This document shows, piece after piece, positions 22,752-34,264 of a DNA stretch of 55,185 nucleotides (the stretch's first letter is position 1; each line of letters begins with the position of its first letter). The DNA is from Caulobacter sp. CCH9-E1. GTDB lineage: Bacteria; Pseudomonadota; Alphaproteobacteria; Caulobacterales; Caulobacteraceae. Location: positions 1 through 55,185 of the forward strand of contig NZ_LSJA01000385.1 in NCBI RefSeq assembly GCF_001556515.1, written 5' to 3'. The position numbers and the translations under genes were made by a program. The notes beneath the pieces were generated by a model, which was not told the origin of the DNA, did not search any database, and was given only the letters and a program-made list of their open reading frames with translations.

Positions 22752-22967
22752 ATGACCTCGACCTCCCCCCGCGCTCTGCTCGCCTTCCTAACCTTGCTGC
22801 TGGCCGCAGGCGGTTGGCAGCTTTGGAGGGCCGCGCATCCGCCGAAAGGCTTTAGTTGCGCCGAACGTTGGGAGCGCTATCGACGTAATGAATGGGTACC
22901 AGGCGATAACCCTCGCAGGCTTGCCTGGGAATGTGGTCGAGCGCTGGGACTACCCAGCGCTCGATAG
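22752..22967 (+). CDS. Small membrane-anchored protein, function unknown
   Basis: A 71-residue predicted protein. The N-terminus MTSTSPRALLAFLTLLLAAGGWQLWRAAHPP holds one hydrophobic segment (about residues 7-24), either a membrane anchor or an uncleaved signal. The rest is soluble and basic, with two cysteines (in FSCAERW and WECGRAL) that could form a disulfide if exported. I do not recognise a family. A possible AAGG site lies 7 bases before ATG 22752. A 12-base perfect hairpin lies inside its last codons, which weakens confidence that the whole reading is coding. It converges with maeB, six bases from its stop. Confidence 0.5.
   Translation: MTSTSPRALLAFLTLLLAAGGWQLWRAAHPPKGFSCAERWERYRRNEWVPGDNPRRLAWECGRALGLPSAR
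22937..22964. terminator. Perfect hairpin between convergent ends (inside small ORF)
   Basis: A 12-base perfect stem (22937-22948 with 22953-22964), four-base loop ACTA, within the last codons of the 71-residue frame and just past the maeB stop. No U tract follows on either strand. A shared transcription end for the two convergent genes is plausible. Confidence 0.5.
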
Positions 22968-22973
22968 CGCCGA

Positions 22974-25256
<2,283 letters not shown>

Positions 25257-25506
25257 CCGGCGTTTCCCATTCCTGCTGCCCAAGTCGATGAAGGGACGCG
25301 CCGATCGATGCGAACGCGTCCTTATGCGGCTCAGCGTAGCGACCGGAACCCGGTGTCACAACAGGGCTGACGCCCGAAAAGTCCAGCAAACGCTTGTTGG
25401 AATTGGCGTTGCGTCAACCTGGATGACCTTTCGTCACTCGGGCCGAGGTTGACCTCGAGGGGGCGGATGGGCGATCAGCAAGGCGAAGAGCGTAAGAGGA
25501 AAGCCG

Positions 25507-26295
25507 TTGACCCAGCCCGTGAAGATCGCCGTCGCCGGCGCCCTCGGCCGCATGGGCCAGGCCGTGATCCAGACGCTGGAGGGCCGCCATGACGTGGTGC
25601 TGGCCGCGCGCTTCGACCGACCCGAGGCGGAAGGCGAACTGCTGGTCAGCGCCGACGCGGCCCTGGCCGCCGCCGACGCCGTGATCGACTTCACCCTGCC
25701 GGAGGCCTCGGCCCAGCTGGCCGAAGCCGCCGCCGCCCGCGCCGTCCACCACGCCCACGCGCCGGCCCTGGTCATCGGCTCGACCGGCTTTTCGCCCGAA
25801 CAGCTGGCCCGGATCGAGGCCGCCGCCGAAAAGGTCGTGATCGTCCGCTCGGGCAATTATTCGCTGGGCGTCAACATGCTGATGGGCCTGGTGCGCCAGG
25901 CCGCCGCCGCCCTGCCGGCCTCCGACTGGGACATCGAGGTCTTCGAGGCGCACCACAAGCGCAAGATCGACGCCCCCTCGGGCACGGCCCTGATGCTGGG
26001 CGAGGCCGCCGCCGAGGGCCGGGGCGTCGGCCTCGGCCAGGTCGCCGACCGCGGCCGCGACGGCGTCACTGGCCCGCGCAAGGAAGGCGCGATCGGCTTT
26101 TCGGTGGTGCGCGGCGGCGGGATCGTCGGCGAGCACAGCGTGATCTTCGCGGGCGAGTCCGAGACCCTGACCCTGTCGCACTCGGCCATCGACCGGGGCC
26201 TGTTCGCCCGAGGCGCCGTGGCCGCCGCGGCCTGGACAAAGGGCAAGGCGCCGGGGCTCTATGACATGCAAGACGTGCTCGGCTTTAAGAAGTAG
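25507..26295 (+). CDS. dapB: 4-hydroxy-tetrahydrodipicolinate reductase
   Basis: A 262-residue enzyme of lysine and meso-diaminopimelate synthesis, needed for peptidoglycan. The nucleotide-binding loop [10 protein letters not shown] is at residues 8-17, the [15 protein letters not shown] stretch is in the middle, and the catalytic region [15 protein letters not shown] is at about 149-163. The start is a TTG at 25507, with AGAGGAAA just upstream, so initiation by TTG is well supported; a GTG four codons later is the alternative. It precedes the ydbH-like gene by 51 bases and could share its message. Confidence 0.96.
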   Translation: MTQPVKIAVAGALGRMGQAVIQTLEGRHDVVLAARFDRPEAEGELLVSADAALAAADAVIDFTLPEASAQLAEAAAARAVHHAHAPALVIGSTGFSPEQLARIEAAAEKVVIVRSGNYSLGVNMLMGLVRQAAAALPASDWDIEVFEAHHKRKIDAPSGTALMLGEAAAEGRGVGLGQVADRGRDGVTGPRKEGAIGFSVVRGGGIVGEHSVIFAGESETLTLSHSAIDRGLFARGAVAAAAWTKGKAPGLYDMQDVLGFKK

Positions 26296-26346
26296 GGATC
26301 CAAAGCTGAGCCGGGGGGCTTCTTAGGAACCAGACTTCAGGATCTG

Positions 26347-29300
26347 ATGGCCGAACCCTCCACCGCCGCCGAGCCGAAACAGCCGTCCCGCAAGACGTGG
26401 GGGCGCGAGCGGCTGGTCGATCTCGGCCTCGAGGCCGTGTCGCTGTCGATGCTGGCCTTCATCGCCACCGGCCTCGTGGTCTGGTCGGGCCGGCGCGAGA
26501 TCAGCCGCGAACTGGCGGTCAGCTGGCTGCGCGACCACGGGATCGAGGCCGCCGTCGAGATCGACGACCTCGACGCCACGGGCTTTTCCGGCCGGGTGCG
26601 TCTGGGATCGCGCGCCAACCCCGTCTTCGCCGCTGACCGGCTGGAGGTCGCCTACGATCTGGCCGCGCCCTGGACCGGCGAGCGGTTCGGCATCCAGACC
26701 AAGGCGGTGCGCCTGGTCCGTCCCAGGGTCTTGGCCAGTGTCGATGAGAAGGGTCGCGTCCGATTCGGCGCGCTTCAGCCCCTGATCGACGAGGCCCTGA
26801 AGTCCCCCCGGAAACCCAACGTCCCCGGGCCAGCGATCCTGATCGAGGACGCGCGGCTGGACCTGGCCACGCCAGGCGGCCGCGTCCGCGTCACCGGCGA
26901 CGCCAGCCTCGACGACGGCCAACTTCTGCGGCTGGACGGACGCCTGGCGCCGCTGCGCTACGCTGTCCCGGACCTGGCGCTGGCCGCCAAGGGCGCGACG
27001 GTCTCGGCCCGCAAGCGCGGCGACCGCCTGACGGTCGAGGTGTCCCTGGCGATCGACAGCCTGGAGGCCAAGGATGCGGATTTGGCCGGCGCGGCGGCTA
27101 AATTGTCCGCGGACCTGCCCTATCCCGATCTGGCGGCGATGAAGGCGAGCGGTCCCCTGGAGGCGCGGCTGGCGCTGACGGCCCGCAATGGCCGGATCGC
27201 CGAGACCCAGGGGAGCGATCTCGCCGTCGACCTGAGCTTGGCCGGGCGCTTCGATGGCGGGCTCGACGCCTTCGCCTTCCTCGGCCGGTCGCGTGGCGCG
27301 GTGCGGGGCGATCGCCTGTCGGCGCCCGCCTTGGACGCCCGCGCGGCCAGTCTCTCGCTGAATGCCTCGCGGATCACGATTGGCCGCCGCGATGGGCGCA
27401 CCTCCTTGCGCGGCGGTGTTCAAACCACGCTTGTCGCGGACCAGGCCTTGGCCGGCGGAATGGCGCTGCGGGGCCTGAAGGCTTCGGCGGATTCGGCCAA
27501 TCTGGGGCTGGCGCTGGACAGTCAGGGCTTCGTCGTCAACGGCCCGCTGGCGATCGATGCGAGCGCCCAGCGCCTCGCCAACGGCGGCCTGGCGCTCGGC
27601 GACGCGCGGCTGGAGGCGACAGGCAAGATCGACCAAGGCCCGGGCGGCCTGACCCTGGCCCTGAATGGCTCGGCCGCAGGCCGCAGCGGCGTCTCCGGCC
27701 CTGACGCCGAACGTCTGGCCGGGCTGATCCCCAATCCCGCCTATGGCAAGCCCCTGTCCCGCGCGCTGCGGACGTTCGAGCTGGCCGCGCCCAGCCTCGG
27801 GCTGGACATCAAGGCCGGACGGACGCGCGCGACCCTCGCCCAGGGCGCGACCCTGTCGGCTCCGAACGGCGTGAAGGTCGCGGTCGCCGCGCCGAAGGGG
27901 CTGCTGCTCGACGCGGGACCGGAGGGCGCGCGCGGCGCGCTGCAGGTGTCGCTGACGGGTGGCGGACTGCCGACGGTCAAGGCGCTGGCGCCGCAGTGGC
28001 GGATGGCCGGCGGCGTCCTGACCTCGCCGCTGTCGATCGCCGTCGAGAACTTCGACCTGCCGCCGGTCGAGGGCGTCACCGGCCAGGTGGACGGCCAGGC
28101 GCGGCTGGCGGGCGGCCGTTTCACCCTGACGACGTCCAAGTGCTCGCCGCTGACGGCCAAGGCCTATGCGCTGGGCGACAATCCGGTCACCGACATCAAG
28201 GCCAGGCTCTGCCCGACCAAGGCGCCGCTGCTCCTGGCGGGCGCGAACGGCTGGAGCGCGGCGCTGAGGTTCGAGGACGGCGAGGGCGCCCTGGCCGTCG
28301 CCCAGGCCAAGCTTCAAGGGATCAAGGGCGAGGCCAGTCTCGGCGGGGCCGGCGGCTTCGACCGGGCCAGCGTTCGGGTCGATAGCGCGGCGGTCGCCGA
28401 CGTCGCCCCCGAGCGGCGCTTCAATCCGATCCTGGCCCAGGGCCAGTTGGCGCTCACGGGCGGCGTCTGGGGCGGGACCTTCCAGGGCGCGACGCCCACG
28501 GGCGCCCCGCTGGGCGAAATCCGCCTGCGGCATGTGGTGGCGACCGGCAAGGGCCAGGCCGATATCGACGCCTCCAAGCTGGTCTTCGCCAAGGACGGCC
28601 TGCAGCCCGGCGACCTGTCGCCAATGGCCGGCTTCGCGCGCGAGGCCAAGGGACCGGCCAGCTTCACCGGCGTCTTCGCCTGGGATGACCAGGGCGCGAT
28701 CAGCCGCGGCCGGCTCGTGGCCGACCGCATCGACTTCACCAGCCCGATCGGCTTCGTCGCCACGCTGGACGGCGCCGTCGACTTCGACAGCCTCGCGCCC
28801 CTGACCACGCGGCCGGGTCAGTCCTTGCAGGTCGTGCGCATCGATTCCCTGGTGCCGCTGACAGCGGTGGAGTCGGTGTTCCAGCTCGGCGCCGACGCCC
28901 TGCACATCTCCAAGGCGACGTTCGAGGCGGCCAAGGGGCGGATTTCGATCGAGCCGACCGACGTGCCCCTGGCGGCCGACAAGACCATCAAGGGCGTGAT
29001 CGTGGTCGAGCATCTGGACCTGGGCGAACTGATCGCCGCCTCGTCCCTGGCCGAGAAGGTCAAGGTCCAGGCGGTGGTCGACGGCCGCCTGCCGTTCACC
29101 TTCGGACCCGAGGGGCTGCGCTTCCAGGAGGGCAAGATCAGCGCCATCCAGCCGGGTCGGCTGGAGATCTCGCGGGCGGCCCTGTCCAATGTCGCCGCCA
29201 GCCCGGCCGACGCGCCCGGCGCGCCGCCCGCCCAGCCGGCCCAGGTCAACGCCATCCAGGACTTCGCCTACCAGGCCATGGAGAACCTGGCCTTCGACCA

Positions 29301-29583
29301 GCTGGAGGCTGGGGTGAACAGCACCGACAAGGGGCGGCTGGGGATCCTGTTCCACATCAAGGGCCAGCATGATCCGAAGGTCCCGGAAAAGGCGCGGGTG
29401 GGCATTCTCGACCTGATCCGGGGCCGCGCGTTCGACAAGCGCATCGCCCTGCCGGCCAAGACGCCGGTCGATCTCACCCTCGACACGTCGCTGAACTTCG
29501 ACGAGCTTCTGGCGGACTGGCGTAGCTGGTTCGAGCGCCAGGGGTCGGACAGCCCGCCTCGTTCAGGTCCGGTTCAACCGTGA
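26347..29583 (+). CDS. ydbH: YdbH family (AsmA/Tam-like) intermembrane transport protein
   Basis: A 1078-residue envelope protein. A cytoplasmic N-terminus is followed by one membrane anchor (about residues 30-48, LSMLAFIATGLVVWSG), then a long periplasmic region of beta-strand repeats typical of the AsmA/YdbH/TamB bridge-like proteins. The last 250 residues (VRIDSLVPLTAVESVFQLGADALHISKATFEAAKGRISIEP onward) match the conserved YdbH C-terminal part. In E. coli YdbH acts with YhdP and TamB in moving phospholipid to the outer membrane. The next two genes encode YnbE- and YdbL-like proteins, the same trio as in E. coli, which strongly supports the call. Confidence 0.88.
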   Translation: MAEPSTAAEPKQPSRKTWGRERLVDLGLEAVSLSMLAFIATGLVVWSGRREISRELAVSWLRDHGIEAAVEIDDLDATGFSGRVRLGSRANPVFAADRLEVAYDLAAPWTGERFGIQTKAVRLVRPRVLASVDEKGRVRFGALQPLIDEALKSPRKPNVPGPAILIEDARLDLATPGGRVRVTGDASLDDGQLLRLDGRLAPLRYAVPDLALAAKGATVSARKRGDRLTVEVSLAIDSLEAKDADLAGAAAKLSADLPYPDLAAMKASGPLEARLALTARNGRIAETQGSDLAVDLSLAGRFDGGLDAFAFLGRSRGAVRGDRLSAPALDARAASLSLNASRITIGRRDGRTSLRGGVQTTLVADQALAGGMALRGLKASADSANLGLALDSQGFVVNGPLAIDASAQRLANGGLALGDARLEATGKIDQGPGGLTLALNGSAAGRSGVSGPDAERLAGLIPNPAYGKPLSRALRTFELAAPSLGLDIKAGRTRATLAQGATLSAPNGVKVAVAAPKGLLLDAGPEGARGALQVSLTGGGLPTVKALAPQWRMAGGVLTSPLSIAVENFDLPPVEGVTGQVDGQARLAGGRFTLTTSKCSPLTAKAYALGDNPVTDIKARLCPTKAPLLLAGANGWSAALRFEDGEGALAVAQAKLQGIKGEASLGGAGGFDRASVRVDSAAVADVAPERRFNPILAQGQLALTGGVWGGTFQGATPTGAPLGEIRLRHVVATGKGQADIDASKLVFAKDGLQPGDLSPMAGFAREAKGPASFTGVFAWDDQGAISRGRLVADRIDFTSPIGFVATLDGAVDFDSLAPLTTRPGQSLQVVRIDSLVPLTAVESVFQLGADALHISKATFEAAKGRISIEPTDVPLAADKTIKGVIVVEHLDLGELIAASSLAEKVKVQAVVDGRLPFTFGPEGLRFQEGKISAIQPGRLEISRAALSNVAASPADAPGAPPAQPAQVNAIQDFAYQAMENLAFDQLEAGVNSTDKGRLGILFHIKGQHDPKVPEKARVGILDLIRGRAFDKRIALPAKTPVDLTLDTSLNFDELLADWRSWFERQGSDSPPRSGPVQP

Positions 29584-29618
29584 CCGGTCATTCTGAAGAC
29601 GAACTGGAGACTAGACGC

Positions 29619-29801
29619 ATGAGAAAGCGCGCCCTGTTGCTGGGCCTGGCCATGACGGGGGCGTTGGCCGCCGCCTGCACGCCCACCGTTCGGGTCAAGG
29701 TTGATCCGATCAACATCTACGCCAAGCTGGACGCCGATGTGCGCGTGCGGCTGGACAAGGAAGTCCAGTCGCTGATCCAGCAGAACCCGAACCTGTTCTA
29801 A
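29619..29801 (+). CDS. ynbE: YnbE family outer-membrane lipoprotein
   Basis: A 60-residue lipoprotein precursor. The signal peptide ends in a lipobox with Cys20 (LAAAC). The mature part, TPTVRVKVDPINIYAKLDADVRVRLDKEVQSLIQQNPNLF, matches the YnbE family, including the VDPINIYAKLDADVRVRLD core. In E. coli YnbE sits in the outer membrane and pairs with the C-terminus of YdbH to complete the bridge between membranes. It begins at ATG 29619 with GGAGA upstream, 35 bases past the ydbH stop, and is followed by ydbL after 15 bases. Confidence 0.9.
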   Translation: MRKRALLLGLAMTGALAAACTPTVRVKVDPINIYAKLDADVRVRLDKEVQSLIQQNPNLF

Positions 29802-29816
29802 GCAAGGAGGACCGAC

Positions 29817-30173
29817 ATGATCCGCAAGACGATGACGGTTCTGGCGCTGGGCCTGGCGATGACCGCCGCCGGCGCGAACCTGGCGCTGGCCCAATCGGCC
29901 GCCGCGAAGGCCGCCGTGGACTCCGCCAAGGCCGCCGGCACGGTCGGCGAGCAGGCCGACGGCTATCTGGGCATCGTGTCCGGCGGCGACGCGGCCCTGC
30001 GCGCGGCCGTGGCCGAGATCAACACCGGCCGCGCCGCCGCCTACAAGGACATCGCCGCCAAGACCGGCGTGACGCCCGAGGCCGCGGGCCAGGCCACCGC
30101 CAAGCAGCTCTATGGCCGCCTGGCGCCTGGCCAGTACTGGAAGCCCCTGGATGGCGGCTGGGTGAAGAAGTAA
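29817..30173 (+). CDS. ydbL: YdbL family periplasmic protein (DUF1318)
   Basis: A 118-residue protein with an N-terminal signal peptide (MIRKTMTVLALGLAMTAAGANLALAQ). A short helical domain of the YdbL/DUF1318 family follows: AKAAGTVGEQADGYLGIV near residues 37-54, INTGRAAAYKDIAAKTGVTPEAAG in the middle, and GQYWKPLDGGWVKK at the end, a strongly conserved C-terminal pattern. In E. coli YdbL is thought to help YdbH and YnbE assemble. An AAGGAGG site precedes ATG 29817. It is the last gene of the trio; a perfect hairpin follows. Confidence 0.92.
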   Translation: MIRKTMTVLALGLAMTAAGANLALAQSAAAKAAVDSAKAAGTVGEQADGYLGIVSGGDAALRAAVAEINTGRAAAYKDIAAKTGVTPEAAGQATAKQLYGRLAPGQYWKPLDGGWVKK

Positions 30174-30181
30174 TCGCGTAA

Positions 30182-30212
30182 CGTCATCCCGCGTCTCAGG
30201 CGCGGGATGACG
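30182..30212 (+). terminator. Hairpin after ydbL
   Basis: A perfect 12-base stem (30182-30193 with 30201-30212), loop TCTCAGG. The arms contain GTCATCCCGCG. There is no U run, so it could end transcription or be a short palindromic repeat unit. Confidence 0.55.
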
Positions 30213-30241
30213 GCCGGCCATCGGGGCCCTAAACAGCCTTC

Positions 30242-31117
30242 ATGTCCGCCTCGCGCCAGCGCCTGCTTCCCTACGCCGCCCTGATGGCCGCGATCGTTGT
30301 CCTGTGCGTGGGGACGTCCTTCGCCAAGGGCCTGTTCCCGCTGGTCGGCGCCCAAGGCACGACGGCCTATCGCGTCGGCTTCTCGGCCCTGATCCTGCTG
30401 CTGGTCTGGCGGCCCTGGCGTCATCCGCTATCGCGCGCGGACCTGGGCCGCATCGCCGCCTATGGCGCGGTGATGGGCTTGATGAACCTCTGCTTCTACA
30501 TGGCGATCCGCACCGTGCCGCTGGGCCTGGCGATCGCGATCGAGTTCATGGGGCCGCTCGCCGTGGCGGTGGCCAGCTCGCGCAAGCTGATCCATTTCCT
30601 TTGGATCGGCCTGGCGGTCCTGGGTCTTGCCCTGCTGCTGCCGATCGATCCCGGCGCCAAGCCCCTCGATCCGGCCGGCGTCGGCTTCGCCTGCGCGGCG
30701 GCGGTGATGTGGGCCCTGTACATCATCCTGGGCAAGCGGACCGGACACCTGCACGCGGGACGCTCGGTGGCCCTGGGCATGACGACGGCGGCCCTGATCG
30801 TCGCGCCGATCGGCGTCATCTCGGCCGGCGCCAGCCTGTTCCACCCGAAGGTGGTGCTGCTGGGACTGGTCGTCGCCGTGCTGTCCAGCGCCATCCCCTA
30901 TTCGCTGGAGATGATCGCCCTGCGCGGCATCCCCAAGCGCAGCTTCGGCGTCGTGCTGAGCGCCGAACCGGCCGTCGGTGCGCTGGCGGGGCTCATCATC
31001 CTGGGCGAGCATCTCGCCGCCTCGCAATGGCTGGCCATCGGGGCGATCATTTGCGCCTCGGCGGGCGCGATCCTGACCACGCCCGCCGAGGCCGTGGCCG
31101 AGGAGATCGCGCCTTAG
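30242..31117 (+). CDS. EamA/RhtA family exporter
   Basis: A 291-residue inner-membrane transporter of the drug/metabolite superfamily with about ten helices. Two EamA repeats are visible; the second ends with AVLSSAIPYSLEMIALRGIPKRSFGVVLSAEPAVGALAGLIILGEHL, which is typical of RhtA-like threonine/homoserine exporters. The true substrate is unknown. It starts at ATG 30242 (MSASRQRLLPYAAL). It is the last gene before the trp group and is separated from ydbL by the hairpin at 30182-30212. Confidence 0.9.
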   Translation: MSASRQRLLPYAALMAAIVVLCVGTSFAKGLFPLVGAQGTTAYRVGFSALILLLVWRPWRHPLSRADLGRIAAYGAVMGLMNLCFYMAIRTVPLGLAIAIEFMGPLAVAVASSRKLIHFLWIGLAVLGLALLLPIDPGAKPLDPAGVGFACAAAVMWALYIILGKRTGHLHAGRSVALGMTTAALIVAPIGVISAGASLFHPKVVLLGLVVAVLSSAIPYSLEMIALRGIPKRSFGVVLSAEPAVGALAGLIILGEHLAASQWLAIGAIICASAGAILTTPAEAVAEEIAP

Positions 31118-31213
31118 GCAAGTTCGCCGGACCGCTCTTCCCGCGACATCATGACTCTTGAGCGACTCGCTCAGTGGACTGAAGCTTCGATCACGTCCGC
31201 TTGGAGCGTTGTC

Positions 31214-31483
31214 ATGACGATCAGTGCGTTCGAGAAACAGCTTATGGGTTACGGCCTGACCACGGCCGAGATTCACTACCACCTGCCCGACCATCCCCAC
31301 CTGCTGCAGCTCTATGTCTGGCAGGACTATGACCTGGCCCCGAAATTCCCGACCCTGAAGGGTTTTCTGGACTTTTGGGCCAAGGAGCTGGACGGGGTGC
31401 TGCACTCGGTCCGGGTAGCCCACAACAAGCTGATCGGCCCCCGCGAGTGGCGGGCCGTGAACGGGGTCTTCACGCTGCAATAG
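31214..31483 (+). CDS. usg: Usg protein, trp operon-associated
   Basis: An 89-residue protein that I recognise as Usg, first described as the gene upstream of trpF in Caulobacter. The sequence GYGLTTAEIHYHLPDHPHLLQLYVWQDYDLAPKFPTLKGFLDFW is characteristic. It has no known domain or function; no signal or membrane segment is seen. ATG 31214 is taken as start, with TTGGAG upstream; a longer frame from 31151 is possible but less family-like. It is followed 47 bases later by trpF on the same strand, and conservation of that link in alphaproteobacteria suggests a role with tryptophan synthesis. Confidence 0.9.
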   Translation: MTISAFEKQLMGYGLTTAEIHYHLPDHPHLLQLYVWQDYDLAPKFPTLKGFLDFWAKELDGVLHSVRVAHNKLIGPREWRAVNGVFTLQ

Positions 31484-31530
31484 TTTCGCTGGGCTTGCTT
31501 CGGACGCCCGCCGACCGTAACTCCCGGGCG

Positions 31531-32175
31531 ATGAGCGCTGGAGCCAAGATCTGCGGACTGTCGACGCCCGAGACGGTCAAGGCCGCCTTTGACGGCGGCG
31601 CGGCCTTCCTGGGCTTCGTCTTCTTCGCGAAGAGCCCCCGTAACCTCACGCCCGAAGCCGCCGCGCGGCTGGTCGAACCGGTCCGCGGCCGGGGCGTGAA
31701 GACGGTGGCGGTCACCGTCGATCCCGATGATGCTTTGATCGACCGCCTGATGGCGACGATGCGGCCCGACCTGATCCAGGTCCACGGCAAGGAGACGCCC
31801 TCGCGCGTCCGCGAGATCGCCGCCCGCGCCGGGGTCGGGGTGATCAAGGCGTTTTCCGTCTCGACGACGGCGGATGTCGACCAGGCGGCCGCCTTCGACG
31901 GCGTCGCCGAGCACCTGATGTTCGACGCCAAGCCCGTGGAAGGCTCGGCCTTGCCGGGCGGAACGGGCGCGCGGTTTGACTGGGGCCTGCTGTCCGGCCG
32001 CCGGTTTTCGCGCCCGCATTTCCTGGCCGGAGGCCTGGATCCGTGGAACGTGGCCGAGGCGATCACGGTGTCGGGAACCCCGTTCGTGGACGTTTCCTCT
32101 GGCGTGGAGCGCGGTCCCGGCCTAAAGGACCCCGCTCTGATCTCGGCGTTCCTGGACGCCGTCAAACGCGCCTGA
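31531..32175 (+). CDS. trpF: Phosphoribosylanthranilate isomerase
   Basis: A 214-residue TIM-barrel enzyme performing the Amadori rearrangement of phosphoribosylanthranilate in tryptophan synthesis. The N-terminal catalytic motif KICGLST (residues 6-12) carries the conserved cysteine. The [14 protein letters not shown] and LIQVHGKE stretches and the phosphate-binding end [14 protein letters not shown] and [15 protein letters not shown] are all typical. ATG 31531 ([10 protein letters not shown]) is chosen on family length; no strong ribosome site is visible. It lies between usg and trpB. Confidence 0.96.
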   Translation: MSAGAKICGLSTPETVKAAFDGGAAFLGFVFFAKSPRNLTPEAAARLVEPVRGRGVKTVAVTVDPDDALIDRLMATMRPDLIQVHGKETPSRVREIAARAGVGVIKAFSVSTTADVDQAAAFDGVAEHLMFDAKPVEGSALPGGTGARFDWGLLSGRRFSRPHFLAGGLDPWNVAEAITVSGTPFVDVSSGVERGPGLKDPALISAFLDAVKRA

Positions 32176-32191
32176 CTGCTGGAAAGCTCTC

Positions 32192-33412
32192 GTGAACGCT
32201 CCCGCGAAACCCAACGATTACTCGGCCTATCCGGACGCGAACGGCCGGTTCGGCGACTTCGGCGGCCGCTATGTGGCCGAGACGCTGATGCCGCTGGTGC
32301 TGGATCTCGGCAAGGCCTATGCCGAGGCCAAGGCCGATCCGGAATTCCAGGCTCAGCTGACGAGCTACAACACCCATTACGCCGGCCGGCCCAGCCCGCT
32401 CTATTTCGCCGAGCGCCTGACCGAGCACTTCGGCGGGGCCAAGATCTATTTCAAGCGCGACGAGCTGAACCACACCGGCTCGCACAAGATCAACAACGCC
32501 CTGGGCCAGATCCTGCTGGCCATGCGCATGGGCAAGACCCGGATCATCGCCGAGACGGGCGCGGGCCAGCACGGCGTGGCCACCGCCACCGTCTGCGCGC
32601 GCTTTGGCCTGCCGTGCGTCGTCTACATGGGCGCCACCGACGTCGAGCGTCAGAAGCCGAACGTCTTCCGCATGAACCTGCTCGGGGCCGAAGTGCGTCC
32701 GGTGACCTCGGGCACCGGCACCTTGAAGGACGCCATGAACGAGGCGATGCGCGATTGGGTCACCAATGTGCACGACACCTACTATCTGATCGGCACGGCC
32801 GCCGGCCCGCACCCCTATCCAGTGATGGTCCGCGACTTCCAGAGCGTGATCGGCGCAGAGGCGCGCGAGCAGATCCTGGAGATGGAAGGCCGCCTGCCCG
32901 ACGCGGTGGTCGCCTGCATCGGCGGGGGCTCCAACGCCATCGGCCTGTTCCACCCGTTCCTGAACGACTCCGGCGTGCGGCTGATCGGCGTCGAGGCGGC
33001 CGGCCACGGCGTCTCCACCGACAAGCACGCCGCGTCGCTGACGGGCGGGCGTCCGGGCGTGCTGCACGGCAACAAGACCTATCTGCTGCAGGACGACGAC
33101 GGCCAGATCATCGACGCCCACTCGATCTCGGCGGGTCTCGACTATCCCGGCATCGGCCCCGAGCACTCGTTCCTGCACGAGGTCGGCCGCGCCGAATATG
33201 TCTCGAGCACCGACGAGGAGGCCCTAGCGGCGTTCCAGCTGTGCTCGACCCTCGAAGGCATCATCCCGGCGCTGGAGCCGGCCCACGCCCTGGCCCGCGT
33301 CGGCGAGATCGCCCAGGAGCTGGGCAAGGACAAGATCGTGGTGATGAATCTCTGCGGTCGCGGCGACAAGGACATCTTCACGGTGGCCGAAGCGCTCGGA
33401 CGCAAGATCTAG
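32192..33412 (+). CDS. trpB: Tryptophan synthase beta subunit
   Basis: A 406-residue PLP enzyme that condenses indole and serine to tryptophan. The PLP-binding lysine is Lys99 in HTGSHKINN. The [14 protein letters not shown] and [16 protein letters not shown] stretches and the C-terminal LCGRGDKDI (phosphate and PLP contacts) are all present. The start is GTG 32192 with GGAAAG upstream. It is 16 bases after trpF and 12 before trpA, so the three are one operon. TrpA and TrpB form an alpha2-beta2 complex with an indole tunnel. Confidence 0.98.
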   Translation: MNAPAKPNDYSAYPDANGRFGDFGGRYVAETLMPLVLDLGKAYAEAKADPEFQAQLTSYNTHYAGRPSPLYFAERLTEHFGGAKIYFKRDELNHTGSHKINNALGQILLAMRMGKTRIIAETGAGQHGVATATVCARFGLPCVVYMGATDVERQKPNVFRMNLLGAEVRPVTSGTGTLKDAMNEAMRDWVTNVHDTYYLIGTAAGPHPYPVMVRDFQSVIGAEAREQILEMEGRLPDAVVACIGGGSNAIGLFHPFLNDSGVRLIGVEAAGHGVSTDKHAASLTGGRPGVLHGNKTYLLQDDDGQIIDAHSISAGLDYPGIGPEHSFLHEVGRAEYVSSTDEEALAAFQLCSTLEGIIPALEPAHALARVGEIAQELGKDKIVVMNLCGRGDKDIFTVAEALGRKI

Positions 33413-33424
33413 GACCGACCCCGC

Positions 33425-34252
33425 GTGACCAAAGACCGTATCGACCGCCGCTTCGCGGATCTGAAGGCTCAGAACCGCGCCGGCTTCGTGACCTATGTGA
33501 TGGCCGGCGATCCTGACGCGGCCACGACGCTTAGCGTGCTGAAGGGCCTGCCGGCCGCCGGCGCCGATTTGATCGAGCTGGGTTTCCCCTTCTCCGATCC
33601 GATGGCCGAGGGGCCGACCATCCAGCGCGCCGCCCAGCGTGGCCTGAAGTCCGGCATGACCCTGCAGGGGACGCTGAACCTCGTCGCCGCCTTCCGCGAG
33701 GGCGACCAGGACACGCCGATCATCCTGATGGGCTATCTCAATCCGGTCCTGCACCGGGGCTTCGAGAGCTTCGCCGCCGCCGCCGCCAAGGCCGGGGTCG
33801 ACGGCCTGATCATCGTCGACTGCCCGCCCGAGGAAGCCGACCCGCTATCGGACGCGTTGGAAGCCGAGGGCATCGCCCTGATCCGCCTGGCTGCCCCGAC
33901 CACCGATGACGCGCGCCTGCCGATGGTCGTGCGCCGCACCTCGGGCTTCGTCTATTACGTGTCGGTCGCCGGGGTGACCGGCGTGAAGTCGGCCGACGCG
34001 GCCGAGGTCGCGCCCGCCGTCGAACGCCTTCGTAAGGCTTCGGGCCTGCCGGTGGCGGTGGGCTTTGGCATCCGCACCCCGAATCAGGCCGCCGCCGTGG
34101 CCAAGGTGGCCGACGCGGCCGTCGTGGGCTCTGCTCTTGTGGATGAAATCGAATCCGCGGCTCGGTTGAACGAAAACGTGACCGAGAAGGTTCTTCTAAA
34201 AGCGTCGGAGCTGGCTAAGGCTGTGCGTTCGGCGCGAGTCGGGACGAAGTGA
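33425..34252 (+). CDS. trpA: Tryptophan synthase alpha subunit
   Basis: A 275-residue TIM barrel that splits indole-3-glycerol phosphate to indole and glyceraldehyde-3-phosphate. The catalytic Glu is Glu51 in IELGFPFSDP. The second catalytic acid, Asp60 in E. coli (PLADG), is Glu62 here (PMAEG), a conservative swap seen directly in the sequence. YYVSVAGVTG and the phosphate-binding VGFGIRTPNQ are normal. The start is GTG 33425, 12 bases after trpB. It ends 12 bases before accD, so the fatty acid gene may share the transcript. Confidence 0.97.
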   Translation: MTKDRIDRRFADLKAQNRAGFVTYVMAGDPDAATTLSVLKGLPAAGADLIELGFPFSDPMAEGPTIQRAAQRGLKSGMTLQGTLNLVAAFREGDQDTPIILMGYLNPVLHRGFESFAAAAAKAGVDGLIIVDCPPEEADPLSDALEAEGIALIRLAAPTTDDARLPMVVRRTSGFVYYVSVAGVTGVKSADAAEVAPAVERLRKASGLPVAVGFGIRTPNQAAAVAKVADAAVVGSALVDEIESAARLNENVTEKVLLKASELAKAVRSARVGTK

Positions 34253-34264
34253 GGCTCTAAGGCT

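Noticed and set aside
26323..29370. A 1015-codon open frame on the minus strand opposite ydbH
   Set aside because: Long antisense frames arise from high GC at third positions. The plus-strand reading has a membrane anchor, family pattern and operon partners; the antisense one has only low-complexity Arg/Gly/Gln-rich sequence.
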